This document shows, piece after piece, positions 28,573 through 37,948 of a stretch of 64,000 bases of DNA. A model generated the notes under the pieces. The model made no database searches and was not told the DNA's origin. It saw nothing but the letters and a program-made list of their open reading frames with translations. How positions within the stretch are numbered: the first letter of the stretch is position 1; each line of letters starts with the position of its first letter. A program made the position numbers and the translations under genes. This DNA is from Streptococcus hyovaginalis DSM 12219 (lineage in GTDB: Bacteria; Bacillota; Bacilli; Lactobacillales; Streptococcaceae), in contig NZ_ATVP01000005.1 of NCBI RefSeq assembly GCF_000420785.1, positions 112,460 to 176,459 on the forward strand, given 5' to 3'.

Positions 28573-29850
28573 TTAGTTTGGTGCAATCACTTCAGTACCG
28601 CCCATGTGTGGACGAAGGACTTCTGGAATGGTGACAGAGCCATCTTCGTTTTGATAATTTTCAAGAATAGCAGCGACCGTACGACCAACAGCAAGTCCTG
28701 AACCGTTTAAGGTGTGAAGGAGTTTAACTTTACCGTCTGCCTCATCACGGTAACGGATTTGCGCACGACGGGCTTGGAAATCTTCTGTATTTGAACATGA
28801 AGAGATTTCACGATAAGTCTTTTGTGCAGGAATCCAAACTTCCAAATCATATGTCTTAGCAGCTGAGAAGCCCATATCTCCAGTACAAAGAGCTAAAACA
28901 CGGTATGGTAGCCCAAGTTTTTGAAGGATGTTTTCAGCATTGGCTGTCATTTTTTCTAACTCGTCATAAGACTCTTCAGGTTTAGCGAATTTCACCATTT
29001 CAACTTTGTGGAATTGGTGGAGGCGGATAAGACCACGCGTGTCACGACCAGCTGAACCAGCTTCAGAGCGGAATGAAGGGCTCATGGCTGTAAACTTGAT
29101 TGGCAATTCTTTGCCGTCGATAATTTCGTTACGGTAGTAGTTGGTGAGTGGTACTTCAGCTGTCGGGATAAGAACGTAAGGGCTCTCTGCTAACTCAAAG
29201 GTATCTTCCTTGAATTTTGGATATTGGCCAGTCCCAAACATAGACTCATGGTTGACCATGTAAGGAGGGATCACTTCTTGATAGCCTTCTTTAGCATGTT
29301 CATCTAACATGAAGTTGTAGAGGGCACGCTCAAGACGAGCGCCTAAGTTTTTATAGAATAAGAAACGTGCTCCAGTAACTTTTGCTCCACGTTCCCAGTC
29401 AAGAATGCCGAAGTCTTCACCAAGGTCCCAGTGAGCTTTAGGTTCAAAGTCAAAGTCACGAGGTGTTCCCCAACGACGCACTTCGACATTATCGTCCTCG
29501 TCAGCACCGACAGGAACTGAGTCATGCGGTGTATTTGGCAAAATAGTGATAATAGCTGTTAACTTGTCATCAATCTCTGCTAATTCAGCATCGACAGCCT
29601 TGATGTCAGCTGATACTTTTTGCATAGCAGCAATTTGTTCAGACGCATCTTCTTTATTACGTTTAGCCTGGGCGATTTTATCTGAAGCAAGGTTACGCTC
29701 TGCTTTTAATTCTTCAGATGTGATTAAAAGTTGACGGCGTTTAGCATCTAAGTCTTTCAACTCAGCAAGTGTTTCAGCAGCAACACCACGTGTCGCAAGT
29801 TTTTCCGCAACGGCATCAAAATCGTTGCGGATACGTTTAATATCTAACAT
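28573..29850 (-). CDS. serS: Seryl-tRNA synthetase
   Basis: Class II synthetase charging tRNA-Ser. 425 residues: the N-terminal antiparallel coiled-coil arm that grips the tRNA long variable arm (about 30-105), then motif 1 ([12 protein letters not shown]), motif 2 ([25 protein letters not shown]) and motif 3 ([17 protein letters not shown]). It is preceded by a T-box leader, so expression rises when tRNA-Ser is uncharged. Confidence 0.98.
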   Translation of the reverse strand: MLDIKRIRNDFDAVAEKLATRGVAAETLAELKDLDAKRRQLLITSEELKAERNLASDKIAQAKRNKEDASEQIAAMQKVSADIKAVDAELAEIDDKLTAIITILPNTPHDSVPVGADEDDNVEVRRWGTPRDFDFEPKAHWDLGEDFGILDWERGAKVTGARFLFYKNLGARLERALYNFMLDEHAKEGYQEVIPPYMVNHESMFGTGQYPKFKEDTFELAESPYVLIPTAEVPLTNYYRNEIIDGKELPIKFTAMSPSFRSEAGSAGRDTRGLIRLHQFHKVEMVKFAKPEESYDELEKMTANAENILQKLGLPYRVLALCTGDMGFSAAKTYDLEVWIPAQKTYREISSCSNTEDFQARRAQIRYRDEADGKVKLLHTLNGSGLAVGRTVAAILENYQNEDGSVTIPEVLRPHMGGTEVIAPN

Positions 29851-29871
29851 GGCTTATACCTCTTTCTGACT

Positions 29872-30052
29872 AAAAAAGCACTACTTGTGTATGGTGTTGG
29901 AGCGCCGAGGCGCGGTTCCATCCAACTTCACAAATAGTGCACTTAATAACTATAATAACTAATAACACGGTAGAATTTCATCATGCAAACTGGTCTACTT
30001 TCAGCAACCGTAGACTCTCTAAAACAGCTTGTCATCATTACTTATCCGCTGC
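29872..30052 (-). promoter_or_regulatory. T-box leader of serS
   Basis: On the minus strand, an untranslated leader of about 200 bases with a T-box core TGGAACCGCG (29920-29911) and a terminator stem (29929-29940 with 29878-29889) followed by six T. The T-box core lies inside the terminator loop region, as expected for the alternative antiterminator. I could not place the serine specifier codon with certainty. Confidence 0.9.
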
Positions 30053-30056
30053 CTCC

Positions 30057-30085
30057 ATTATAGCAAAAAGATAGAAGTTTTGTAA
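30057..30085 (-). promoter_or_regulatory. Promoter of the serS T-box transcript
   Basis: Minus strand: TTACAA (30085-30080), 17-base spacer, TGC-extended TATAAT (30062-30057). Confidence 0.7.
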
Positions 30086-30122
30086 ACTATCGGTCAGTGT
30101 TTTTTGGGCGTTTATCGAAATA

Positions 30123-30137
30123 TGTTAAAATACTAGC
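30123..30137 (+). promoter_or_regulatory. Extended -10 promoter giving a leaderless start (acyltransferase)
   Basis: TGT then TAAAAT (30126-30131), six bases, then the ATG at 30138. A TTGGGC at 30104-30109 could serve as -35 with 16-base spacing. No ribosome binding site fits between. Confidence 0.55.
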
Positions 30138-31205
30138 ATGGAAAAGAGAGTTTATAATGCGGGCATTAATTTTTTAAGAATCTTTGCCATGTTTATGATT
30201 GTTGTCACACATGTTCTTGGAAAAGGTGGCATTCGTGATTCTGTTTCTGGAACGGTGGATGCCCACTTTTTGCAAACGTGGATTATTCAAGCTAGTGTGT
30301 ATGTTGCTGTCAATTGTTACGCTCTGATCAGTGGTTACGTTGGTTTTAGGTCGCATTTTAAATATTCTAAATTAATTAATTTATGGCTTCAAGTTGCCTT
30401 CTATACGATTGGCATTACCCTTTTCTTTTTACTCTTAAGCAAACCCATTGAAGCTCAAGACTGGATAGGGGCGTTTTTCCCTGTTATTACTGGACAATAT
30501 TGGTATGTCACGGCATATTTTGGCTTGATGTTAACCATGCCATTTTTCAATATCGCATTGCCAAGAATGGGATTATCCGACCTTGGTAAAATGATTGTGA
30601 CAGGTTTTGTTGTCTTTTCTTTATTGCCAGTGTTGTTGGATACAAGTGTCTCAGAGTTCTCCTTATCAAAGGGGTTTAGCATGACCTGGCTGATTCTTTT
30701 ATATATTGTTGGTGCTTTTCTTGCGCGAATTGATATCAAGCGGCTTAATAAACCTTTTTGGTTGATTGGTCTTTATATTTTCTCTATTGCCGCAACCCTG
30801 ATTTTAAAATATACAGTCAGTGAAAAGTGGTACTGGTATACCTCTCCGACGATTACATTGGGTGCTTTAGCCTTATTTATACTCTTTGTTAACCTTGATA
30901 TCTCTCCGACAGGTCGCTTGATCAAATGGATTCGCTTTTTTGCCCCAGCTACTTTTGGCGTCTATTTGGTTCATTTACACCCGCTTGTAGTGAAATTTGC
31001 GATGCGAGATTTTGCGGAACATTTTGTTGATGCTTCTGTCTTTGTATTTCCCATTATCGTTTTGGGTGTTAGTCTGTTGATATATTTAGGATCAAGTATG
31101 ATTGAAAAGATTCGCATTTGGCTATTTAAAACCTTAGATGTATCCAACAAGGTAGCTAAAGTCGATGATTGGTTTACCTTTAAAAATAAAGTGAGAAAGC
31201 TGTGA
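30138..31205 (+). CDS. Acyltransferase 3 family membrane protein
   Basis: 355 residues with about ten TM helices. The first helix carries the family histidine region (FLRIFAMFMIVVTHVLGKGG). Members transfer acetyl or other acyl groups from the cytoplasm to sugars of surface polymers. Similar streptococcal proteins are called WecH-like O-acetyltransferases, but the acceptor cannot be named. A clear terminator overlaps the stop codon. Confidence 0.88.
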   Translation: MEKRVYNAGINFLRIFAMFMIVVTHVLGKGGIRDSVSGTVDAHFLQTWIIQASVYVAVNCYALISGYVGFRSHFKYSKLINLWLQVAFYTIGITLFFLLLSKPIEAQDWIGAFFPVITGQYWYVTAYFGLMLTMPFFNIALPRMGLSDLGKMIVTGFVVFSLLPVLLDTSVSEFSLSKGFSMTWLILLYIVGAFLARIDIKRLNKPFWLIGLYIFSIAATLILKYTVSEKWYWYTSPTITLGALALFILFVNLDISPTGRLIKWIRFFAPATFGVYLVHLHPLVVKFAMRDFAEHFVDASVFVFPIIVLGVSLLIYLGSSMIEKIRIWLFKTLDVSNKVAKVDDWFTFKNKVRKL

Positions 31206-31230
31206 TAGAGCATCTATCACAGCTTTTTAG
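31196..31230. terminator. Terminator between the acyltransferase gene and manO
   Basis: 13-bp stem (31196-31208 / 31214-31226), 5-base loop, then TTTT on the plus strand. The stop codon of the acyltransferase lies in the left arm, and the convergent manO ends at 31227. Confidence 0.85.
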
Positions 31231-31586
31231 CGTTTTCTGAGTTTATGTATTAAGGTTTGCCATAGTGTCGGTAATTTAACCACTTTGTCATTTCCGACTT
31301 TTTCCCGAGCAATTTTGAGAATTTTTCCTGAATCCTTAGAAGCAAAGAGGAATTTTCCTGAGTCGGTAAAAATTTCAAAATGTCGACTCACTTTTTTTCC
31401 TGAGACATTAGCTCCGATTTTATCAATGCTAGTCCATGGAATTTGGATATAATCTTCGACATTACGGTCGTTGTAAAACTCAAACGCAACGTCCCCAACC
31501 AGGAACTTTCCAACGTTCCCCCCCATACTGAGGTAGGATACACCAGTGGTTTGGAGGAGTACTTTTTTATTTTGAGATTGTGCCAT
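31227..31586 (-). CDS. manO: DUF956 protein (ManO-like)
   Basis: 119 residues when started at the ATG at 31586 (MAQSQNKKVLLQTTGVSYLS, with AAAGG just upstream); a longer frame to 31703 has no signal. It belongs to DUF956, the small PH-like proteins that accompany mannose PTS operons in Lactobacillales and are called ManO. Membrane or regulatory roles have been suggested, none proven to my knowledge. It is on the same strand as manLMN but 719 bases downstream of manN and beyond the operon terminator. Confidence 0.85.
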   Translation of the reverse strand: MAQSQNKKVLLQTTGVSYLSMGGNVGKFLVGDVAFEFYNDRNVEDYIQIPWTSIDKIGANVSGKKVSRHFEIFTDSGKFLFASKDSGKILKIAREKVGNDKVVKLPTLWQTLIHKLRKR

Positions 31587-32272
31587 GATTACCTTTCTAG
31601 AAATAATGAGTCTGAGATCAAGCTCTAGACTTAGTCTTCTTCTTTGTATTTGTGTCAATCGATCGTTGCAGTAGTTAATGATAAAACGATCCCAAAAGCT
31701 CATTTTGGATTTGGGTTATTAAGTGCCAGACACTTTCAGTTTATACTTCAAATCAATCTGTTAAGAGCTTAAGTTGTTTTATTTTTAATCTTACCAGTCT
31801 ATAAGGCATGACATAAAGTATGCTTCTTTTTTGCCTTAAGGAAGTGAGAAAGAACGCGCTCAATGAAGAGAGGATCAATCCATAGTAAGATAGATTGGCG
31901 TGTCAAAGGAGAGGTGGTGATGTTCGCTCGACAATCTGTACCGCAAATGACCACAATTTGCCAAACGATGACGGCCACAACTGCTGCCTCTATTTGCCTC
32001 GACAAGTCGCATATCGTGAGATTGTATCCTATGTCTATCTTGGTCATGAAAGAGTTTTGCTTTTATAGTCAACTATAGACAACTTCGGATGAGATAAGTA
32101 GAACGATAGACTGTGGCCTAGAAATTGCTAGTCTTTGAGGCAAATGTTAGTGATGATCTTTTCAGTATAACCTAATTTCCCAGCTCCATTTAGCGCTATG
32201 ATAAGATGCATATGCCTGTCTGGCAGTTTCTTTTTGACATTGCTGTTTTTTCAGACACTATTTATTATAATG
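31587..32272. other. Gene-free stretch between manN and manO
   Basis: Several short frames exist on both strands (for example 31799-32047 minus) but none has a ribosome binding site, a recognisable motif or good codon structure. A TTGACA lies on the minus strand at 31658-31653 and might be the -35 of manO, but the matching -10 is poor. I cannot assign any function to the rest. Confidence 0.4.
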
Positions 32273-32300
32273 AAAAGAGTTTCCGCTTGGAAACTCTTTT
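32273..32300 (-). terminator. Terminator of the man operon
   Basis: Perfect 12-bp stem (32273-32284 / 32289-32300), loop of four, with AAAA/TTTT at the base, directly after the manN stop codon. Confidence 0.85.
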
Positions 32301-32305
32301 ATATT

Positions 32306-33220
32306 TTACATGATTCCTGCAAGACGAGCAAGTACACCAATCACGAAGAGACCAATGATCATTGTAATTGGAGATACTTTCTTCTTAAGCAACCACATAC
32401 AGATGAATGTTAAGATAAGTCCCATCAATCCAGGGATTAATGAATCCAATTGTGCTTGAAGAGTATTTGTTTTTTCAGCAGTTAGGCTCAATCCGCTTAG
32501 AGCTTGTCCCAAGATCCCTTGAAGTTCAGCTCCAGTAACATTGCCTTTAGGGAATTCAACATAAGCCCCTTCAGCTAATTGTGTTGATGGGAGTGGCACA
32601 GTGAAGTTAATAGAAACCCAACGTTGAACCAAGACAGCAAGGATGAACATACCAAGGATAGAAGCTCCTTTAGTGATGTCTTGAAGGATACCACCTGACA
32701 TATCTTTGGTAATTTCTTTACCAGATTTGTAACCAAATTCTTGTGTATACCATAAGAAGGCCATACGAATAGCATTCCAAGCAACAAAGAAAATAATTGG
32801 TCCCATAATGTTACCAGCTTTCGCCAATGATGCACCAAGAGCACCAAGGATAGGGCGTACTGTAAACCAGAAGACTGGGTCACCGATACCAGCAAGAGGT
32901 CCCATCATACCGATTTTAACACCTTGAATAGCTTCATCATCGATATCTGTTCCGTTTGCTTTTTCTTCTTCAAGAGCGAGTGTAACACCAAGAATTGGTG
33001 CTGCAACGTATGGGTGAGTATTGAAGAATTCCATGTGGCGCTCAAGAGCAGCAGCACGATCTTCTTTAGTGGTGTACAATTTTTTGATAGCAGGAACAAG
33101 TGAGTATGCCCAACCTAAGTTTTGCATACGCTCGTAGTTCCAAGATCCTTGAAGGAATTGTGATCGGAACCAAACCTTTTGGCGATCTGCTTTTGATAAT
33201 TTGATTTGATTTTCAGTCAT
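32306..33220 (-). CDS. manN: Mannose PTS component EIID
   Basis: EIID of the mannose-family PTS that imports and phosphorylates glucose, mannose and related sugars. 304 residues from the ATG at 33220 (MTENQIKLSKADR, AGGGAG upstream); a GTG at 33229 lies too close to that signal. Typical EIID blocks are QGSWNYERMQNLGWAYSLVPAI and GPLAGIGDPVFWFTVRPI, plus a C-terminal TM segment (LILTFICMWLLKKK). With EIIC it forms the membrane channel, which in many Gram-positives is also the receptor for class IIa bacteriocins. Confidence 0.96.
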   Translation of the reverse strand: MTENQIKLSKADRQKVWFRSQFLQGSWNYERMQNLGWAYSLVPAIKKLYTTKEDRAAALERHMEFFNTHPYVAAPILGVTLALEEEKANGTDIDDEAIQGVKIGMMGPLAGIGDPVFWFTVRPILGALGASLAKAGNIMGPIIFFVAWNAIRMAFLWYTQEFGYKSGKEITKDMSGGILQDITKGASILGMFILAVLVQRWVSINFTVPLPSTQLAEGAYVEFPKGNVTGAELQGILGQALSGLSLTAEKTNTLQAQLDSLIPGLMGLILTFICMWLLKKKVSPITMIIGLFVIGVLARLAGIM

Positions 33221-33236
33221 TGTAAGCACTCCCTTC

Positions 33237-34049
33237 TTAGTAGTCTTCTAGGATATCGCCGATTGGATCGAGTGATGCAGAACCACCACCATTTCCAGAC
33301 CCACCTTGTTTAGAGAGGTTGAGGTAGATAAAGGCAATGGCAACGCCGATAACCCCCATGGCAATAAGTGTTAGTTCAGAAATAGCGGCTAATGCAAAAC
33401 CAAGGGCAAAGAATGGCCATACTTCACGTGTTGCCATCATGTTGATAACCATAGCGTAACCAACGGCAACGACCATAGCACCACCGACTTGCATACCTCC
33501 GCTGAGCCATTCTGGCATCATCTCTAGAACACTACGTACAGACTCTGCAGGAACTGCGAGTAAGAGTGCAGCAGGGATAGCAATACGAAGACCTTGAAGA
33601 AGAAGGGCAATGAAGTGAGTGCGCTCAAGAGCAGAGATGTTCCCTTCAGATGCAGCCTTATCTGCAGCATGGACCAAACCAACTGAGATGGTACGAACGA
33701 TCATCGTTAAGAAAAGACCAGCAACGGCAAGAGGAATAGCTGTTGAGTAAGCAAAGGTAATTCCTTTTGGAGTGAAATCTCCCCCTTTTACCATGATAAT
33801 AGCAGCAGCTACAGAAGCTAGGGCAGCATCTGGGGCAACGGCTGCACCGATGTTAGCCCAACCAAGGGCAAGCATTTGCAGTGTACCACCAAGCATGATC
33901 CCTGCAGTGAGGTTACCTGTAACGAGACCGATGAGGGTACAAGCAACAAGTGGTTGGTGGAATTGGAATTGGTCGAGGATACCTTCTAGACCTGCAAAGA
34001 AGGCAACAACAATGACCAAAATAGCAGAAATAAATGAAATATCTGACAT
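33237..34049 (-). CDS. manM: Mannose PTS component EIIC
   Basis: 270 residues, a polytopic EIIC of the mannose family. Characteristic blocks: FFAGLEGILDQFQFHQPLVACTLIGLV, ...GNLTAGIMLGGTLQMLALGWANIGAAVAPDA. The last 20 residues are glycine- and serine-rich (KQGGSGNGGGSASLDPIG). It is 16 bases upstream of manN and 60 bases downstream of manL, all one operon. Confidence 0.96.
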   Translation of the reverse strand: MSDISFISAILVIVVAFFAGLEGILDQFQFHQPLVACTLIGLVTGNLTAGIMLGGTLQMLALGWANIGAAVAPDAALASVAAAIIMVKGGDFTPKGITFAYSTAIPLAVAGLFLTMIVRTISVGLVHAADKAASEGNISALERTHFIALLLQGLRIAIPAALLLAVPAESVRSVLEMMPEWLSGGMQVGGAMVVAVGYAMVINMMATREVWPFFALGFALAAISELTLIAMGVIGVAIAFIYLNLSKQGGSGNGGGSASLDPIGDILEDY

Positions 34050-34109
34050 TTTGAAATCCTTTCGAGTAATAACAAGGTACTAACGGTAATCCAAATTAAT
34101 AACAAGGGA

Positions 34110-35102
34110 CTACTTAACGTTAGCTTTTTTAATAAGATCAAAGAGGTTTTTACGTGAGTCACTAGGAACTTTACGAACATCAAATTCAACGCCCAAATCA
34201 CGTAGCTTTTCAAATGTAGCAACGTCATCCTTATCCATAGACAAAACATTGTTAACCATTGTTTTACCAGTTGAATGAGCCATTGAACCAATATTAAGTT
34301 CTTTAATTGGGACGCCACCTTCGATTGCACGCAAGGCTTCTTGTGGTGTTTCAAAGAGAATTAGAGCGTGTGTATTTCCAAAGCGAGGATCTTTTGACGC
34401 TTCGATAAGTTTATCAATTGGAACAACATTAGCTTTTACTCCACCAGGAGCTGCTTGTTTGATCAATTGCTTACGCAAATCGTCTTTAGCAACAGTGTCA
34501 GAAGCAACAATGATACGGTTAGCTTTTGAAGCTGGTGTCCAGTTTGTTGCGACTTGACCATGTAAGAGACGTGTATCAACACGTGCTAGATTAATTTTTA
34601 ATTGCCCATCGCCAATAACAGTCCCTGGAGGGATGGCACCTTGAAGTGCAGTGACAACTTTCTCAGTTGGTGAGGCTTCTTCCAATGGATTGAGCTCCTC
34701 AGGAAGTGCTTTAATACCATCTCGAGATTCTTTGATGATATTGGCCGCAACTTGATCCACACCTGCATTGGCGTCCATCATACGCTCTGTATAGGCTTGG
34801 ATAAGCATTGGTAAGTTAAGACCTGTGATGATGGCAAACTTGCGGTCAGGGTTTTCTCCCATAACACGACTTGCTTGGTTAAATGGAGAACCACTCCACA
34901 AATCAGCAAGGACAAGAATTTCATCATCAGCATCAAATTGAGCGATAGCATTGTTGAAGTGTCCATACAAATCGTCAGGTCCTTCGCTTGGCATGAAAGT
35001 GACAACTTGAACTTTCTCTTGGTCGCCAAAGATCATAGAACCAGATTGATGAATACCTTCAGCAAATTTACCATGGCTGGCAATAATAATACCGATACCC
35101 AT
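34110..35102 (-). CDS. manL: Mannose PTS component EIIAB
   Basis: Fused cytoplasmic EIIA and EIIB. The true start is the ATG at 35102 with AGGAGG upstream (330 residues); the longer frame to 35168 is leader. [20 protein letters not shown] with phospho-histidine H10. EIIB from about residue 165: [19 protein letters not shown] with the phospho-histidine in RLLHGQ. It passes phosphate from HPr to the incoming sugar and is the first gene of manLMN. Confidence 0.97.
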   Translation of the reverse strand: MGIGIIIASHGKFAEGIHQSGSMIFGDQEKVQVVTFMPSEGPDDLYGHFNNAIAQFDADDEILVLADLWSGSPFNQASRVMGENPDRKFAIITGLNLPMLIQAYTERMMDANAGVDQVAANIIKESRDGIKALPEELNPLEEASPTEKVVTALQGAIPPGTVIGDGQLKINLARVDTRLLHGQVATNWTPASKANRIIVASDTVAKDDLRKQLIKQAAPGGVKANVVPIDKLIEASKDPRFGNTHALILFETPQEALRAIEGGVPIKELNIGSMAHSTGKTMVNNVLSMDKDDVATFEKLRDLGVEFDVRKVPSDSRKNLFDLIKKANVK

Positions 35103-35206
35103 TCGTGTTCTTCCTCCTAATAATTTATTTTTCTTAGGATAAAGAAGAATCTCTCCAGATATGGCCAAAAGGCACTCTTTTTTATCCTAAAAATTAAGAA
35201 CAACTC

Positions 35207-35235
35207 ATTTTAAAACGTTTTCACTAAAAATGCAA
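35207..35235 (-). promoter_or_regulatory. man operon promoter with an overlapping cre-like site
   Basis: Minus strand: TTGCAT (35235-35230), 17-base spacer, TAAAAT (35212-35207). Inside the spacer and -10 is TGAAAACGTTTTA (35223-35211), a near match to the CcpA cre consensus TGWAANCGNTNWCA. CcpA binding there would block the promoter; this is inferred from sequence only. Confidence 0.6.
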
Positions 35236-35310
35236 GTCCATTTGACAAAAAAATGCAAAAGATGGCGGTGTTTTTCAAAAACTGTCAATAAATGTGATCG
35301 AAATCGACAG

Positions 35311-35342
35311 AAAAAAAGAGGCATTTCCTAAAAAATGCTCTT
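35311..35342 (-). terminator. Terminator after the HAD phosphatase gene
   Basis: Minus strand stem of about 10 bp (arms near 35317-35326 and 35334-35342) followed by seven T at 35317-35311. It separates the HAD gene from the man promoter. Confidence 0.75.
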
Positions 35343-35393
35343 TTCTGATGGTTTAAATGATATTTTCTAAAAATAAAGAAATTAGGGCGAAAA

Positions 35394-36206
35394 TTACAGA
35401 AAAAGTGCTTCCAGTTGTCTGGCAACTCCATCCTCTTCGTTTGTATAGGCTAGTTGCTCGTTGGCATAGGGAAGTAGGACTTGACTGGCATTTTTCATAG
35501 CATACCCTGTTTTGGCATAGTGGAGCATCTCGGTATCATTGTGTTCATCTCCGAAGGCGATCAAGTCATCAGCAGTTTTGTTAAAAACTGTCATCAGGTA
35601 AGAAAGCGCAAAGGCTTTATTAACCCCTTTTGGAGAAACTTCTAAAATATTAAGTGGTCCTCCCCAAGAATCTACTTCAATTTGGTTGCGGAAGTGTTCA
35701 CGAATGGTGTCGGCTAAAGCGATTTTATTCGTAGAGCGTGTCTGCATGAGCAGGGCGTTAGGATCTCTAGTAATTTTTTCAGGTTTTAAACGCATGCTTT
35801 CTGTGATTTTTTTGACCCCAAATAAAGAGGGCTCGATGCGGTCAGTATGATCCATTGTAATATAGAAGTTTTTGCGGTATTCACTCGCAATGAAGTCCAT
35901 TTCGTAAAAATTACTGTGTTTGAGGATATCAAGAAGATAAGATTTATCCAAGGTAACCGATTGTTCAAAATCCCAACGATGTCCAGGTAGATTGGTCAGT
36001 GAGCCGTTGAAGGTAATCATGGGAGTGTCTAATTTTAAGCGTTTGTAATGGTCTATAGCCATGCGGTAAGGACGCCCAGTTGCGATAACTACCTTATGCC
36101 CTTTTTTCTGAACTTTTTGAATAACATCTACGGTGTAGTCTGAGATTGTGTTATCACTGTGGAGTAAGGTTCCATCTAAATCAATAGCAATCATTTTTTT
36201 TGTCAT
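35394..36206 (-). CDS. Cof-type HAD-IIB sugar-phosphatase
   Basis: 270 residues from the ATG at 36206 (MTKKMIAIDLDGTLLHSDN). HAD motif I is DLDGTLL, motif II T in VVIATGRP, motif III/IV are the later lysine region (SPKGVNKAFALSYLM) and DLIAFGDEHNDTEML. The cap is type IIB. Likely substrates are sugar or nucleotide phosphates; not resolvable further. It has no ribosome binding site and a TATAAT ends six bases before the ATG, so it is predicted leaderless. Confidence 0.9.
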   Translation of the reverse strand: MTKKMIAIDLDGTLLHSDNTISDYTVDVIQKVQKKGHKVVIATGRPYRMAIDHYKRLKLDTPMITFNGSLTNLPGHRWDFEQSVTLDKSYLLDILKHSNFYEMDFIASEYRKNFYITMDHTDRIEPSLFGVKKITESMRLKPEKITRDPNALLMQTRSTNKIALADTIREHFRNQIEVDSWGGPLNILEVSPKGVNKAFALSYLMTVFNKTADDLIAFGDEHNDTEMLHYAKTGYAMKNASQVLLPYANEQLAYTNEEDGVARQLEALFL

Positions 36207-36221
36207 AGTAGTATTATACCA
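36207..36221 (-). promoter_or_regulatory. Extended -10 promoter giving a leaderless start (HAD phosphatase)
   Basis: Minus strand: TGG then TATAAT (36218-36213), six bases, ATG at 36206. No clear -35; the TGn extension fits -35-independent promoters. Confidence 0.65.
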
Positions 36222-36389
36222 AAAGATAGCATAAAAACTCACTTGTCATACCTATTGTTCTTAAAAAAGGTAGAAATATATTCTTTTACTTGAAAATAAA
36301 TCGAAAAAGCTTTGATATAGGATTGAAAAACGAACATTATTGTGATAATATTGATATATCGTTCTAAAAAAGGAGTTCTGTTTTTAAAA

Positions 36390-37838
36390 ATGGAAAAATT
36401 ATTTAAGTTAAAAGAGCATGGTTCAACTGTCCGCACGGAAATTGTAGCTGGTTTGACCACCTTCTTTGCGATGAGTTATATTCTTTTCGTAAACCCATCG
36501 ATTTTAGGGGCAGCAGGAATGCCAACTCAAGCTGTTTTTCTAGCAACTATCATTTCATCAGTGATCTCAACCTTGATTATGGGATTATTTGCCAATGTTC
36601 CTTATGCTTTGGCACCAGGGATGGGGCTCAACGCTTTCTTTACTTACACGGTTGTCTTTGGTTTGGGCTTTAGCTGGCAAGAAGCTTTGGCTATGGTCTT
36701 TATCTGTGGATTATTTAATATTTTTATCACAGTTACCAAGGTACGTAAAAGCATCATCAAAGCCATTCCAGTTAGTCTCCAGCATGCCATTGGTGGTGGG
36801 ATTGGAGTTTTTGTTGCTTATCTTGGTTTTAAAAATGCTAATATTATTGATTTTTCCCTCTCGGCAGATAATATTGTAGCCATCAATGGGGCAGCACCTG
36901 CAAGTGCTGACTTATCGAAGGGTGTCAGCTCAATCGCTGCTAACGGAGGTGTAGTACCAGCTATTTCTACCTTTACTGATCCGGCAGTTATTTTAGCAGT
37001 TATTGGTCTCTTTTTGACAGCTATACTGGTCATTAAAAATGTTCGTGGTGCCATTTTGATTGGTATTATTGCGACGACACTTTTGGGGATTCCTATGGGA
37101 GTTGTTGATTTATCTAGTGTGAGCTTCTCAAACAACCTAGCTTCTGCTTTTGATGAGTTGGGGACAACTTTTTTGGCAGCTTTTGACGGAATGGGGTCTC
37201 TCTTTAGCGACTCGACGCGTTTGCCTCTTGTATTAATGACGATTTTTGCCTTCTCACTTTCTGATACTTTTGATACTTTGGGAACATTTATCGGTACTGG
37301 TCGCCGCACGGGAATCTTTTCTGCAGAGGATGAAGCGTCTCTTGAAAATTCTTCAGGATTTTCATCAAAAATGGATCGTGCCCTTTTTGCGGATGCTATC
37401 GGAACCTCAATTGGTGCTTTGTTTGGGACATCCAACACAACTACTTACGTGGAATCTGCTGCAGGGATTGCTGAAGGTGGTCGTACAGGCTTAACGGCTG
37501 TTTCGACAGCGGTGGCATTCTTATTGTCTGTGTTTCTCTTGCCTCTAATCGGTATTGTACCAGCTGCGGCAACGGCGCCAGCTTTGATCATTGTCGGTGT
37601 GATGATGGTATCATCCTTCCTTGATGTGGATTGGAGCAACTTTGAAGATGCACTTCCAGCTTTCTTTGCAGCCTTCTTTATGGCACTTTGTTACTCTATT
37701 TCATACGGTATTGCAGCAGCTTTCATCTTCTATTGTCTAGTGAAAGTGGTCAAAGGAAAAGCGAGCGAGATTCACCCAATCTTATGGGGAGCTACAGCAC
37801 TCTTTGTTCTTAATTTTGTGATTTTGGCCATTCTATAA
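36390..37838 (+). CDS. NCS2-family purine (guanine/hypoxanthine) permease
   Basis: 482 residues from the ATG at 36390 (MEKLFKLKEHGSTVRTEIVAG). The AzgA/PbuG branch of NCS2 is shown by GLTTFFAMSYILFVNP, VPYALAPGMGLNAFFTYTVV and the NTTTYVESAAGIAEGGRTG motif near residue 365. About 12 TM helices. It should import guanine and hypoxanthine (or adenine) with protons. AAAGGAG is 15 bases before this ATG, which is long, so a start slightly upstream cannot be excluded. No purine riboswitch is visible in the short leader. Confidence 0.9.
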   Translation: MEKLFKLKEHGSTVRTEIVAGLTTFFAMSYILFVNPSILGAAGMPTQAVFLATIISSVISTLIMGLFANVPYALAPGMGLNAFFTYTVVFGLGFSWQEALAMVFICGLFNIFITVTKVRKSIIKAIPVSLQHAIGGGIGVFVAYLGFKNANIIDFSLSADNIVAINGAAPASADLSKGVSSIAANGGVVPAISTFTDPAVILAVIGLFLTAILVIKNVRGAILIGIIATTLLGIPMGVVDLSSVSFSNNLASAFDELGTTFLAAFDGMGSLFSDSTRLPLVLMTIFAFSLSDTFDTLGTFIGTGRRTGIFSAEDEASLENSSGFSSKMDRALFADAIGTSIGALFGTSNTTTYVESAAGIAEGGRTGLTAVSTAVAFLLSVFLLPLIGIVPAAATAPALIIVGVMMVSSFLDVDWSNFEDALPAFFAAFFMALCYSISYGIAAAFIFYCLVKVVKGKASEIHPILWGATALFVLNFVILAIL

Positions 37839-37857
37839 AAAAATCTCATCAGATTTG

Positions 37858-37887
37858 TCACCAGTTTTTAAGGACTGGTGATTTTTT
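37858..37887 (+). terminator. Terminator after the purine permease gene
   Basis: Stem TCACCAG/CTGGTGA (37858-37864, 37875-37881) and six T. Confidence 0.8.
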
Positions 37888-37912
37888 GATGGTTCAGAGA
37901 TGGGATTGAATC

Positions 37913-37941
37913 ATGACAAAGAGGTATCTCTATGATATAAT
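37913..37941 (+). promoter_or_regulatory. Strong promoter of tsaE-GNAT-brpA, leaderless
   Basis: ATGACA (37913-37918), exactly 17 bases, TATAAT (37936-37941), seven bases, then ATG at 37949. The GGAGG between -10 and ATG would not be transcribed if the start is at the usual distance. Confidence 0.7.
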
Positions 37942-37948
37942 GGAGGCT

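Noticed and set aside
31799..32047. 82-residue frame between manN and manO
   Set aside because: No ribosome binding site or motif, and it overlaps other equally poor frames on both strands.
36818..37438. 206-residue minus-strand frame
   Set aside because: Shadow of the purine permease gene; no start signals and composition like an antisense of hydrophobic codons.
37913..37948. tsaE starting at the ATG at 37913
   Set aside because: That ATG is the -35 element of a well-formed promoter, so it would not be transcribed.
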